Positions 1 through 5,805 of a DNA stretch of 5,805 nt are shown here, piece after piece. Position 1 is the stretch's first letter, and each line of letters begins with the position of its first letter. The notes under the pieces were generated by a model. That model did no database searches and had not been told where the DNA came from. It saw only the letters and a list, made by a program, of their open reading frames with translations. This stretch comes from Chloroflexia bacterium (GTDB lineage Bacteria; Chloroflexota; Chloroflexia; Thermomicrobiales; JALYUS01). Both the position numbers and the translations under genes were made by a program. The stretch is from assembly GCA_025924435.1 (NCBI GenBank), contig JAICIL010000289.1, positions 1-5,805 on the forward strand, read 5' to 3'.

Positions 1-599
1 ATCATCACCGGCAGTTGTTCGAGGTGCATGACCGGGGCAATTGCATGCGTTAGCAGGCGCGAGAGGAAGTCCATCGCCTCCGCGCCGCGCTCGTAACTGT
101 CCGTATGCGGGTAGTACGAGTTGCCGAAGAGGCCGTTCGCCTTCTCCAGCATGAGCGGCGTGATATTGCCATGCAGGTCGAGCGAAGCGGCAATTGGCAC
201 ATCCGGCCCGACGCATGCCCGCACCGCCGCGAGCACCGCACCTTCAAGATCGTCAATCCCCTCCGCGACGCCCGCACCGTGGAGCGAGAGGCAGACAGCG
301 TCCACCGGCATCGCCCGTTCAATCTCGGCCAGGAGTGTGCCGGTAATCTCGTCATACGCCGCCCGCGTAATCGTCCCGGACGGATAGGCGACCGCCGCGA
401 AGGTCGGCACCGCCAGGATGCCCAACTCCGCCGCCCGCGCCAGCATCCCGCCGATGTAGGTACGATTGCCGCCGTGCGTGCGGATGATTTCATCCCCACG
501 CAGCCACTGGTACTCCTTAAAGGGTTCGGTCGTCGTCGGCTCCGGGCAAAAGGTATTCGTCTCGTGCGCAAACTCCCCGATGGCGATACGGTAGGTCAT
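1..599 (-). CDS. M81 family (MlrC-like) metallopeptidase, N-terminal part, runs off the window
   Basis: The frame opens at an ATG at 597-599 and stays open to the window edge, giving the first 199 residues of a protein that is usually about 490-500 long. The visible sequence begins MTYRIAIGEFAHETNTF, matching the conserved M81 start (G-x-F-x-HETNTF). It continues with SLHGAG (residues 105-110), the metal-site stretch SLDLHGN (139-145) and YPHTDSYERG (163-172). D141, H143 and H165 are the likely zinc ligands by comparison with microcystinase C (MlrC), the best-known family member, which cleaves linear microcystin products. Most relatives have unknown substrates. GAGG at 607-610 lies 7 bases upstream of the ATG and supports this start. 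There is no signal peptide, so a cytoplasmic location is likely. It is the last visible gene of a same-strand cluster, 183 bases after the D-aminoacylase-like gene. The family call is firm; the substrate is unknown. Confidence 0.9.
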   Translation of the reverse strand, partial: MTYRIAIGEFAHETNTFCPEPTTTEPFKEYQWLRGDEIIRTHGGNRTYIGGMLARAAELGILAVPTFAAVAYPSGTITRAAYDEITGTLLAEIERAMPVDAVCLSLHGAGVAEGIDDLEGAVLAAVRACVGPDVPIAASLDLHGNITPLMLEKANGLFGNSYYPHTDSYERGAEAMDFLSRLLTHAIAPVMHLEQLPVM

Positions 600-618
600 G
601 GTTTTTCCTCACTCCCGG

Positions 619-677
619 CCCCGCTCAATCGCCGGACGGACGTTCTATCATCCCTGTCTCAAGGCGATGGAGCGGGG
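619..677 (-). repeat. Imperfect long inverted repeat upstream of the M81 gene
   Basis: The arm at 619-633 (ccccgctcaatcgcc) is the reverse complement of 663-677 at 14 of 15 positions, with a single mismatch at 627/669. The enclosed loop is 29 bases (634-662). In the minus-strand transcript it would fold directly ahead of the M81 ribosome binding site at 607-610, about 8 bases from it. There is no U-run after the stem, so it does not look like a standard intrinsic terminator. It could be an operator, an RNA structure affecting M81 translation, or a decayed repeat element. Confidence 0.55.
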
Positions 678-733
678 AGCCAAAATCGAAAGACGATAGT
701 CAATGCATCTACGCGCGTCCTCCCTGCATCTCT

Positions 734-769
734 CCCCCTCTCCTTTGCCCGGAAGCAAAGGAGAGGGGG
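734..769. repeat. Perfect 15-bp stem-loop, REP-like intergenic repeat
   Basis: The arm 734-748 (ccccctctcctttgc) is an exact reverse complement of 755-769, with a six-base loop CCGGAA. It begins 14 bases past the stop codon of the D-aminoacylase-like gene. The flank up to that stop reads ctgggggtgagg (770-781), so the unit resembles a family of dispersed C-rich/G-rich palindromes that I associate with Chloroflexota and other GC-rich genomes. No U-tract follows the stem on the minus strand, so mRNA 3' end protection or a REP-like element is more likely than a strong terminator. The palindrome is seen directly; its repeat status elsewhere in the genome is inferred. Confidence 0.75.
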
Positions 770-782
770 CTGGGGGTGAGGT

Positions 783-2399
783 TCACCTTGCTCCCGGCCC
801 GCGAACGAATTTGCCGGGGGTAGCGTTCGTGTGCTCGCCGTTCGCGAGGACGCGCGTGCCGTTCACCCAGACATCACGGACGCCGACCGAGAGTTGGTGC
901 GGTTCGGTGAAGGTGGCGCGATCCCCGACCGTCTCAGGGTCGAAGATGACAACGTCCGCGTAGTGGCCGTCACGCAAGACGCCCCGATCGCGCAGGAAGA
1001 GCCGATCGGCGACGGCAGAGGACATCTTACGAATCGCGTCTTCGAGCGGAAGGACTTTTTCCTCGCGCACGTACTTGCCGAGGACACGTGTGTAGGTGCC
1101 ATAGGCGCGCGGATGGACAAGCCCTGTTGCGTGCGCGGGGTCAATGCCTCCGGCGTCCGTGCTGATCTTGATCCACGGCTGGCGCAGTTGCAAAGCGAGA
1201 TTCTCCTCGGACATCTTGAAGTAGATCGTGGAGATCGCCTGCCCCTCGTCCGCGACGAGGTCAATCAGTGCGTCCGACCAGTGCTGGTTGCGCATCCCGG
1301 CGATTTCCGCCAGTCGCTTCCCGGCGTAGTGCATATTTTCGGGCTTGCGGAAGCCAATCGGCATCACGCCCTCCGGCCCGACCTGCGTCACCTGCGCCTC
1401 CCAGGTGCCATCTGGTTCGACAACCGCGTCGCGGATCTTCGCGCGGATTGCCGGATCGCGCAGGTTATCGAACAGTTTCCCCTCCGCCGATGCCCACGGT
1501 GGCAAGGAAGCGCTCAACCCGGTACCAGAGGCAATATACGGGTACATGTCCGCCGCGATATCCAGCCCCTCGGCGCGTGCCCGATCAATCCGCGCGATCA
1601 CCTGCGCCATTTTGTGCCAGTTGCGCGGTGCGGTCGCTTTGAGATGGTAGACCTCGACGGCGCAGTTGCCCTTCGTGCCAATCTCGATTGCTTCTTCCAG
1701 CCCCTCCAAAAAGCGGTCGCCCTCGGAGCGGAGATGGGTGATATAGACGCCGTTGTACTGCCCGATCACCTTCGCGATCTCGACCAACTCCTCGGTGCCC
1801 GCGAAGGCGCCGGGCGGGTAAATGAGCGCGGTCGCCACGCCGAAGGCGCCGTCCTCCATCGCCTCCGCCGTCACCTGGCACATCGCCGCCCGTTCGTCGC
1901 TGTTCGGCGCGCCGAGTTCCTGCGCCTTGCCATACTCCCGCACCGTCGCCCCACCGATGAATGAGCCGACATTGACCGAGACGCCGCGCGTCTCCAAATC
2001 TTCCAACCAGTGGCGGAAGCGCGTCCACCCGCGTGCCTTCGCGTCCCACTCGCCGCCGCCGAAGAAACTGCTGCGGAAGGGCGACTCGATCCGCCCGCCG
2101 AAGGGCGCGGGCGTCCACGCCTCGCCCATGATCTCCGTCGTTACGCCCTGCGTGATCTTGGAGAGCGAGCGCGTATCGGTGAAGAAGGGCAGAATCGAAT
2201 GGCTCTGGATGTCAATAAATCCGGGCGCGGCGACCATACCCGCCGCGTCCACGACCGTTCCCGCCGACAGGGGGTCAATCCTCCCCGGCGGCGCAACCGC
2301 GACGATCCGCTCCCCCTCGATCGCCAGATCGCCGTAGAACCACGGGTTGCCGGTGCCGTCAATGATCCGTCCATTGGTGATCAGTGTGTCGTAGTTCAT
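783..2399 (-). CDS. D-aminoacylase-like (N-acyl-D-amino-acid deacylase family) amidohydrolase
   Basis: The product has 538 residues, the usual size for this amidohydrolase family, whose characterised members remove the acyl group from N-acyl-D-amino acids with zinc. The N-terminal beta domain begins YDTLITNGRIIDGTGNPW and leads to the barrel entry PGFIDIQSHS (59-68). Metal-site candidates are H67, E93 in TTEIMGE, H222 in YITHLRSEGDRF, H252 in VYHLKA and D415 in ISTDAGG. The C-terminal part has the family stretch HPRAYGTYTRVLGKYVREE (429-447) and the closing ADVVIFDPETV (481-491). Two points are odd: the usual His-x-His is Gln65-x-His67, and the cysteine that anchors the tight zinc in Alcaligenes D-aminoacylase is missing, with Glu93 one position before it. 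I recall annotated relatives with similar changes, so this is probably a subfamily rather than a dead enzyme, but the substrate cannot be assumed. The start is supported by GGGAG at 2406-2410, six bases upstream of the ATG. There is no signal peptide. Confidence 0.9.
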   Translation of the reverse strand: MNYDTLITNGRIIDGTGNPWFYGDLAIEGERIVAVAPPGRIDPLSAGTVVDAAGMVAAPGFIDIQSHSILPFFTDTRSLSKITQGVTTEIMGEAWTPAPFGGRIESPFRSSFFGGGEWDAKARGWTRFRHWLEDLETRGVSVNVGSFIGGATVREYGKAQELGAPNSDERAAMCQVTAEAMEDGAFGVATALIYPPGAFAGTEELVEIAKVIGQYNGVYITHLRSEGDRFLEGLEEAIEIGTKGNCAVEVYHLKATAPRNWHKMAQVIARIDRARAEGLDIAADMYPYIASGTGLSASLPPWASAEGKLFDNLRDPAIRAKIRDAVVEPDGTWEAQVTQVGPEGVMPIGFRKPENMHYAGKRLAEIAGMRNQHWSDALIDLVADEGQAISTIYFKMSEENLALQLRQPWIKISTDAGGIDPAHATGLVHPRAYGTYTRVLGKYVREEKVLPLEDAIRKMSSAVADRLFLRDRGVLRDGHYADVVIFDPETVGDRATFTEPHQLSVGVRDVWVNGTRVLANGEHTNATPGKFVRGPGAR

Positions 2400-2486
2400 A
2401 CCTAACTCCCTGCCCCTCCCGAAACGGGAAGGGATGACGCGCTTCTACGATCCGAATGATTCCCGGCCCTCTCCCCTTATGTGGCC
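2400..2486. other. Short spacer between amidase and D-aminoacylase-like genes
   Basis: This 87-base gap holds the hairpin at 2413-2433 and the ribosome binding site for the downstream gene. It also contains ccggccctctcccctt at 2463-2478, which resembles one arm of the C-rich palindrome found at 734-769 without its partner arm. That could be a decayed copy of the same type of repeat. I see no promoter and no open frame. Confidence 0.5.
2413..2433 (-). promoter_or_regulatory. Small hairpin beside the ribosome binding site of the D-aminoacylase-like gene
   Basis: In the minus-strand RNA, CCCUUCCCG (2433-2425) pairs with CGGGAGGGG (2421-2413) across a UUU loop, giving nine pairs including one G-U. 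The stem ends two bases before the GGGAG ribosome binding site (2406-2410). The upstream arm could instead pair with GGGAG, so the element may tune translation. It may equally be a chance product of C-rich spacer sequence. No U-tract follows it. Confidence 0.4.
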
Positions 2487-4130
2487 TTAGAAGCCCGCCG
2501 GTTGCCGCCTGCCCCACGGGCCGTATCGCTCCACTGCACGCGCCGCGCGCAACACCGTCGCTTCGTCCCACGGTCTCCCGATCAGCTGCGTCGAGAGTGG
2601 CAGCCCGTCGCCGGTCAGGCCGGTCGGGACGACGATGGCGGGCCAGCCGAGCGCATTGAATGGGATCGAATAGCGCGTATTGCTGCGCGGCTCGCCGAGC
2701 GGCGGCGCGCCATAGGCCAGCGCCGGCGTTGAGAGGAGATCAAGCGACTCCCACAGGCGATCGAAGCGGGCACGCAGCATCGCGCGCATCTGCTGCGCCT
2801 GCACCACGGCATTCGGCCCATAGGCGTAGCCGACCATCAGGCGGTCGCGCGGGAACTGCCCCAGGTCCTGCGGGCGGTCGCGCAGTGTCGGTTCGTGATA
2901 GGTCAGTGCCTCCTGATTGATGATCGCCGATCCGACGACCCGCAGGTCTTCCAACTCCGGGAGCGCGAGGTCAACGATCTCGGCTCCGGCCTCGCGCAGG
3001 GCGCTAAGCCCTGCCTCCCAGGCGGCGGTCGCCTCCGCTTCAGGTGGGCCATTCGGGGAGCCGTCGTCGCGCACCGCGCCGATCCGCAGGCCGCGCACGC
3101 CCTCGGCGCGCTCCAAGCCGGCGGTGAAATCGGGGATCGCCCCGCGGCGCGTGCGACTATCGCGCGGGTCATACCCGGCGAGCAGGTTGAGCACGAGCGC
3201 GGCGTCCCGGACGGAACGGACCATCGGCCCGAGATGATCGAGGGACCAGGAGAGGGTGATCGCCCCGGCCAGGCTGATCCGCCCGTGCGTCGGCTTCAGG
3301 CCGACGAGGCCGCAGAGGGCGCTGGGGGTGCGGATCGAGCAGCCCGTGTCCGAACCGAGCGCGGCGTAGGCCAGCCCCGCCGCCACTGCCGCCGCCGACC
3401 CTGAACTCGATCCGCCCGTGTCGCGTTCCCGATGCCACGGATTGCGCGTCGCGCCGTAGTGCGCGTTGTTGGACGCCGGGCTGTAGGCAAACTCGCTCAT
3501 CCGCGTTTTGCCGATAATGACCGCGCCCGCCTCCTTGAATCGCCGTACCGCCTCGGCGTCCTCATCAGGCACCCAATCGGCCAGCACCTTTGATCCGGCG
3601 GTCGTCGGCAGCCCTGCCATCGCCAGCAAGTCCTTCATCGCCACCGGCACACCATGGAACGGCCCCCGATAGCGCCCCGCCGCGATCTCCTGCTCGGCCT
3701 CCCGCGCCGCTGCCCGCGCCGCATCGGGCAGCACCAGCTGATAGGCATTGAGCGCCGAATCGTACTGACCGATCCGCTCCAGCATCAACTCAGTCAGCGC
3801 CACCGGCGAGACTTTCCCACTGGCGATGGCAGCAGCAACGACAGACAGCGGCGCGAACGGATCGAGCGGATCGGTCGCGTCGGGCGCGGCATCGGTATCA
3901 TCGCTGGCGGGCAACGCCTCGACTGGCCGATGATCGCGCCACTCCTTCAAGAAATCGGGAATCGTGTCCGACGGCACGCGCGCGACGACGCGCGAGAAGG
4001 TGTCCACATTGCTCAGGTAGGTGCTGGCAGCGATCCGCGCCAGGTCATCGTCGTTGAGACGAACGCCCGCGCGGGCGGTATTCGCGCGCAGACGGTCCAC
4101 GGTCCCGGGGTGAACGCTCGTGCCAGTCAT
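2487..4130 (-). CDS. Amidase signature family hydrolase with an N-terminal helical extension
   Basis: The product, read from the ATG at 4128-4130, has 547 residues and belongs to the amidase signature family, which hydrolyses amide bonds with a Ser-cisSer-Lys triad. The triad is complete: K166 in PVAMKDLLA, cis-Ser S241 in TGGSSSGSAAAVAAG, and nucleophile S265 in GSDTGCSIRTPSALCG, 24 residues after S241 as is typical. The residue just before the nucleophile is Cys where Gly is usual. The amidase core starts near residue 90; before it lies a charged, probably helical segment (about 13-65) ending in an Asp/Ala/Pro-rich linker, which resembles in length and placement a fused GatC- or AtzG-like partner. 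It is unlikely to be tRNA amidotransferase subunit GatA, given this extension and the catabolic neighbours. An in-frame GTG at 4157 would add nine residues, but a GAGGAG at 4139-4144, eight bases from the ATG, favours the shorter form. The substrate is unknown. No signal peptide is seen. Confidence 0.92.
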   Translation of the reverse strand: MTGTSVHPGTVDRLRANTARAGVRLNDDDLARIAASTYLSNVDTFSRVVARVPSDTIPDFLKEWRDHRPVEALPASDDTDAAPDATDPLDPFAPLSVVAAAIASGKVSPVALTELMLERIGQYDSALNAYQLVLPDAARAAAREAEQEIAAGRYRGPFHGVPVAMKDLLAMAGLPTTAGSKVLADWVPDEDAEAVRRFKEAGAVIIGKTRMSEFAYSPASNNAHYGATRNPWHRERDTGGSSSGSAAAVAAGLAYAALGSDTGCSIRTPSALCGLVGLKPTHGRISLAGAITLSWSLDHLGPMVRSVRDAALVLNLLAGYDPRDSRTRRGAIPDFTAGLERAEGVRGLRIGAVRDDGSPNGPPEAEATAAWEAGLSALREAGAEIVDLALPELEDLRVVGSAIINQEALTYHEPTLRDRPQDLGQFPRDRLMVGYAYGPNAVVQAQQMRAMLRARFDRLWESLDLLSTPALAYGAPPLGEPRSNTRYSIPFNALGWPAIVVPTGLTGDGLPLSTQLIGRPWDEATVLRAARAVERYGPWGRRQPAGF

Positions 4131-4138
4131 CAGCCTAT

Positions 4139-4144
4139 CTCCTC
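4139..4144 (-). promoter_or_regulatory. Ribosome binding site that decides the amidase start
   Basis: On the minus strand the bases read GAGGAG, eight bases before the ATG at 4128-4130. A competing AGGAGG-like run at about 4159-4165 abuts the GTG at 4155-4157, too close for efficient use of that start. The downstream ATG is therefore preferred, though a minor longer form cannot be excluded. Confidence 0.7.
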
Positions 4145-4191
4145 TCTCCTTCTTCACCCCTCCTCATCGTTCGCGATGGAAAGAAGGGAGA
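4145..4191 (-). repeat. Imperfect inverted repeat in the amidase leader
   Basis: In the minus-strand RNA, UCUCCCUUCUU (4191-4181) can pair with AAGAAGGAGA (4154-4145) with one bulged C. Inside it, CAUCG (4178-4174) pairs with CGAUG (4169-4165) around a four-base CGAA loop. The outer stem ends right beside the GAGGAG ribosome binding site. The spacer of 92 bases between the M28 stop and the amidase start is otherwise featureless. It could be a leader structure affecting translation or a processing site; no U-tract for termination is seen. Confidence 0.4.
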
Positions 4192-4222
4192 ATAACTCTC
4201 TGTCGGGGGCAGTATGCCAGGT

Positions 4223-5805
4223 TTAGGCCGTTCCCAACTCCCGCGCCGCCTCCCGGAGCGCCCAAATCGCGCGGTTGCGGGCACGGACGAGCGCGGTGCG
4301 CGCGACGCCCGCCGTGTGACTCCCCTCCGGCGATTCGGTAAAGGCGCGCGCGGCGGCGGCGAGGTCCGGCAGGGCCGGAACATCGAGGGCGGGTTCCTGC
4401 CGGAACCAGCCGCGCTGCGCGAAGTTCAGGCCCGTCAGTTCCCGGCCCGCACGCAGGAGGCGGGCATTGATTTCCTTCCCGGCGGCGGGATCAGCCACGC
4501 TCGCCTTCGTCATGAATGCCGTTGCCGCCGTGATCATGGCATCCGCCGCCGCGACGGCCTCAGCGAGGTCGAAGCGGTCGCCGAGCGCTTGCTGATAGCG
4601 GTTCAGACTCGCTTTGATGTCCGCGCCCGCCGCCGCAAGATCGAGCGGCAGCACGGGAGCGTTCGCCAGCCGCCAGACGACCCCACCATAGACCTTGATG
4701 TCGCGCTCCAGATTCTCTTTGTCGGCGATTTCCAGCGTGTCGTCCACGGTATGCCAGGCGATATTGCCACCGCAGCCGCCGACCGCGTAGTAATTGTGCT
4801 CGTCCGCGACCGATTGCGGCATCGTCGAGGAGAGCATCAGGGTGCCGGAGATGCCGAGGTTGTTGAAGCTGTAGTCGCCCGCGCGTGGTGGCCGCTCGCC
4901 CTCCGCCGCGAGGCCGGTGATGTCGTGAATCACCGCCTGCGTGAACGCGCCGAGGTCGGGTGTGTACGAGAGATTGCGATACTCGGTCGCCCAACGGCAG
5001 CCGGGCGAGTCGCAGTTCACCTGCGCGACGCAGTGTTCGATCAGATCCAAACCGAAGGTATCCGCGTACCAGGTGCTGCCCGCATACCGGCCATGCGAGT
5101 GGCCGCTCCACCAGGCGACCCGCACGCTGCGCGCGAGGTTCCGGCGGTTCTCATGCAAGGCGCGGGCGAGTTCGAGCAGCGTCGCGTCGCCCGTCGCGTT
5201 GTCGCCGATTCCCTCCCCCCACGAGTCGAGGTGCCCATGAACAAGCACGAACTCCTCCGGCACGACCGCACCCCGAATTTCCGCGACGGTGACGGGGATC
5301 TCGCGCCAGCGGGTGTCGAGGTGCGCCTGCACCGTCACCGCGCGCACCATGCCGCCGCGCACCTGCTCTATCAGCCACGCACCGTCCGGCTTGTTCACTT
5401 CAACGACGCTCAACGTCGGCATCGCACCGACCGTGTCGAGGTCCGGCGTACCCCAGATCGGCGTGCAGATACCCTCATGGACATTGGTACCGGGGCTGAT
5501 AAAGACGGCGGCGGCGACGCCCGCTTCGGTCAGATCGCCGATGCGCGCGGGCATCGGGAGGCCATTGAGGACGGCAATCTTACCCGCCACATCCTGCCCC
5601 GCCAGCGCATTGCCGAGGCCGGAGGTGAAGATTGTGCTGACGCTCGCCGCGTGCGCCGCCTCCACCGCGATCGCCTGCCCGGTGATCCCCGCATCGCCGG
5701 TCGGCACCGCGAAGCCGGGCGTCGTGCCGCGCAGCGTGCGTGCGGTGCCGTCCGTCAGTGTGACCGCCACCGTTGCGCCGCGCGGCAGGCTGATGAAGCA
5801 GCGCG
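4223..5805 (-). CDS. M28-family metallopeptidase homologue with PA domain, catalytic Glu pair replaced, 5' end beyond the window
   Basis: The frame is open through the right edge, adding at least 11 protein-like residues (RCFISLPRGAT) before the GTG at 5768-5770. That GTG has no ribosome binding site, so the true start lies outside. Numbering below counts from the GTG (515 residues). About 30-150 is a protease-associated (PA) domain insertion, with DVAGKIAVLNG at 60-70. The zinc-peptidase domain follows, with H180 and D182 in HGHLDSWGEG, D190 in GDNATGD, D254 in NCDSPG and H340 in AWHTVDDT. These match metal-ligand spacing in glutamate carboxypeptidase II (H377, D387, D453, H553). The catalytic Glu-Glu pair expected in W-x-x-E-E-x-G is instead H224-S225 in WWSGHSHGRYAGS. 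The C-terminal 140 residues look helical, with RELTGLNFAQRGWFRQ recalling the dimerisation region of larger M28 proteins. It may be an unusual hydrolase or a non-catalytic homologue. Any signal peptide is out of view. The stop is TAA at 4223-4225. Confidence 0.88.
   Translation of the reverse strand, partial: RCFISLPRGATVAVTLTDGTARTLRGTTPGFAVPTGDAGITGQAIAVEAAHAASVSTIFTSGLGNALAGQDVAGKIAVLNGLPMPARIGDLTEAGVAAAVFISPGTNVHEGICTPIWGTPDLDTVGAMPTLSVVEVNKPDGAWLIEQVRGGMVRAVTVQAHLDTRWREIPVTVAEIRGAVVPEEFVLVHGHLDSWGEGIGDNATGDATLLELARALHENRRNLARSVRVAWWSGHSHGRYAGSTWYADTFGLDLIEHCVAQVNCDSPGCRWATEYRNLSYTPDLGAFTQAVIHDITGLAAEGERPPRAGDYSFNNLGISGTLMLSSTMPQSVADEHNYYAVGGCGGNIAWHTVDDTLEIADKENLERDIKVYGGVVWRLANAPVLPLDLAAAGADIKASLNRYQQALGDRFDLAEAVAAADAMITAATAFMTKASVADPAAGKEINARLLRAGRELTGLNFAQRGWFRQEPALDVPALPDLAAAARAFTESPEGSHTAGVARTALVRARNRAIWALREAARELGTA

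Larger units (their letters stand above)
600..782. other. Intergenic spacer with two inverted repeats
   Basis: This is the longest non-coding gap in the window, between the D-aminoacylase-like stop and the M81 start. It holds the M81 ribosome binding site (607-610), a long imperfect inverted repeat (619-677) and a perfect G/C-rich hairpin (734-769). I see no open frame with coding character and no paired -35/-10 boxes at proper spacing. A TTGACT hexamer is present on the minus strand at 698-703 but has no fitting -10 box. The gap could change the level of M81 expression relative to the upstream genes. Confidence 0.6.

Noticed and set aside
50..571. A 173-codon minus-strand open frame and overlapping plus-strand frames at the left end
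   Set aside because: Their translations are Arg/Ser-rich with no motifs, whereas another minus-strand frame across the same bases gives a clean M81 sequence that runs off the edge.
657..703. Possible promoter for the M81 gene (minus-strand TTGACT at 698-703 or TTGAGA at 657-662)
   Set aside because: Neither hexamer has an acceptable -10 box at 16-18 bases; the sequence there is GC-rich.
734..769. Intrinsic terminator after the D-aminoacylase-like gene
   Set aside because: The stem is strong, but no U-tract follows it on the minus-strand RNA, and another same-strand gene follows.
831..1964. A 377-codon open frame on the plus strand inside the D-aminoacylase-like gene
   Set aside because: It is antisense to a gene with clear family motifs along its whole length. 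Its translation is rich in Arg, Ala, Val and Asp with no recognisable domain, as expected for a shadow frame in GC-rich DNA.
2487..4130. GatA, the glutamyl-tRNA amidotransferase subunit
   Set aside because: The shared amidase signature is present, but the N-terminal extension and the hydrolase neighbours, with no gatB or gatC nearby, fit a catabolic amidase better.
5768..5770. GTG as the real start of the M28 homologue
   Set aside because: The frame is open and protein-like further upstream to the window edge, and there is no ribosome binding site before the GTG.

Overview
The window is GC-rich bacterial chromosomal DNA carrying four protein-coding genes, all read from the minus strand and filling almost the whole sequence. 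The two outer genes run off the window. In transcription order (right to left) they are: a PA-domain M28-family metallopeptidase homologue (5' end beyond base 5805), an amidase-signature enzyme, a D-aminoacylase-type amidohydrolase, and the N-terminal part of an M81 (MlrC-like) metallopeptidase (3' end before base 1). No RNA gene, insertion sequence, CRISPR array or transporter gene was seen.

Layout: 4223-5805 M28 homologue; 4131-4222 spacer with an imperfect inverted repeat next to the amidase ribosome binding site; 2487-4130 amidase; 2400-2486 spacer with a small hairpin just upstream of the next ribosome binding site; 783-2399 D-aminoacylase-like protein; 600-782 spacer with two long inverted repeats, one a perfect 15-bp stem; 1-599 M81 fragment. 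The spacers of 92, 87 and 183 bases and the shared direction suggest one operon, although the last spacer could hold an independent control point. No convincing promoter or U-tract terminator is visible.

Functional reading: all four products are hydrolases of amide or peptide bonds from unrelated folds. The simplest inference is a catabolic or scavenging cluster for peptides, N-acylated amino acids or other amides, possibly including D-residues. Such genes often lie beside dipeptide-type ABC transporters; none is in view, so any uptake system would be outside the window. None of the three visible N-termini has a signal peptide, so those products are probably cytoplasmic.

Taxonomy is uncertain. 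The GC-rich bias, the mix of M81, D-aminoacylase, amidase and M28 genes, and an intergenic C-rich/G-rich hairpin resembling repeats I associate with Chloroflexota (Thermomicrobia-like) genomes point that way, but this is recall rather than a search result. The strongest anomaly is that the M28 homologue has His-Ser where the family has its catalytic Glu-Glu pair. The D-aminoacylase-like protein also departs from the standard metal ligands. I see no clearly new multi-gene system, but these two metal-site variants sitting side by side deserve attention.
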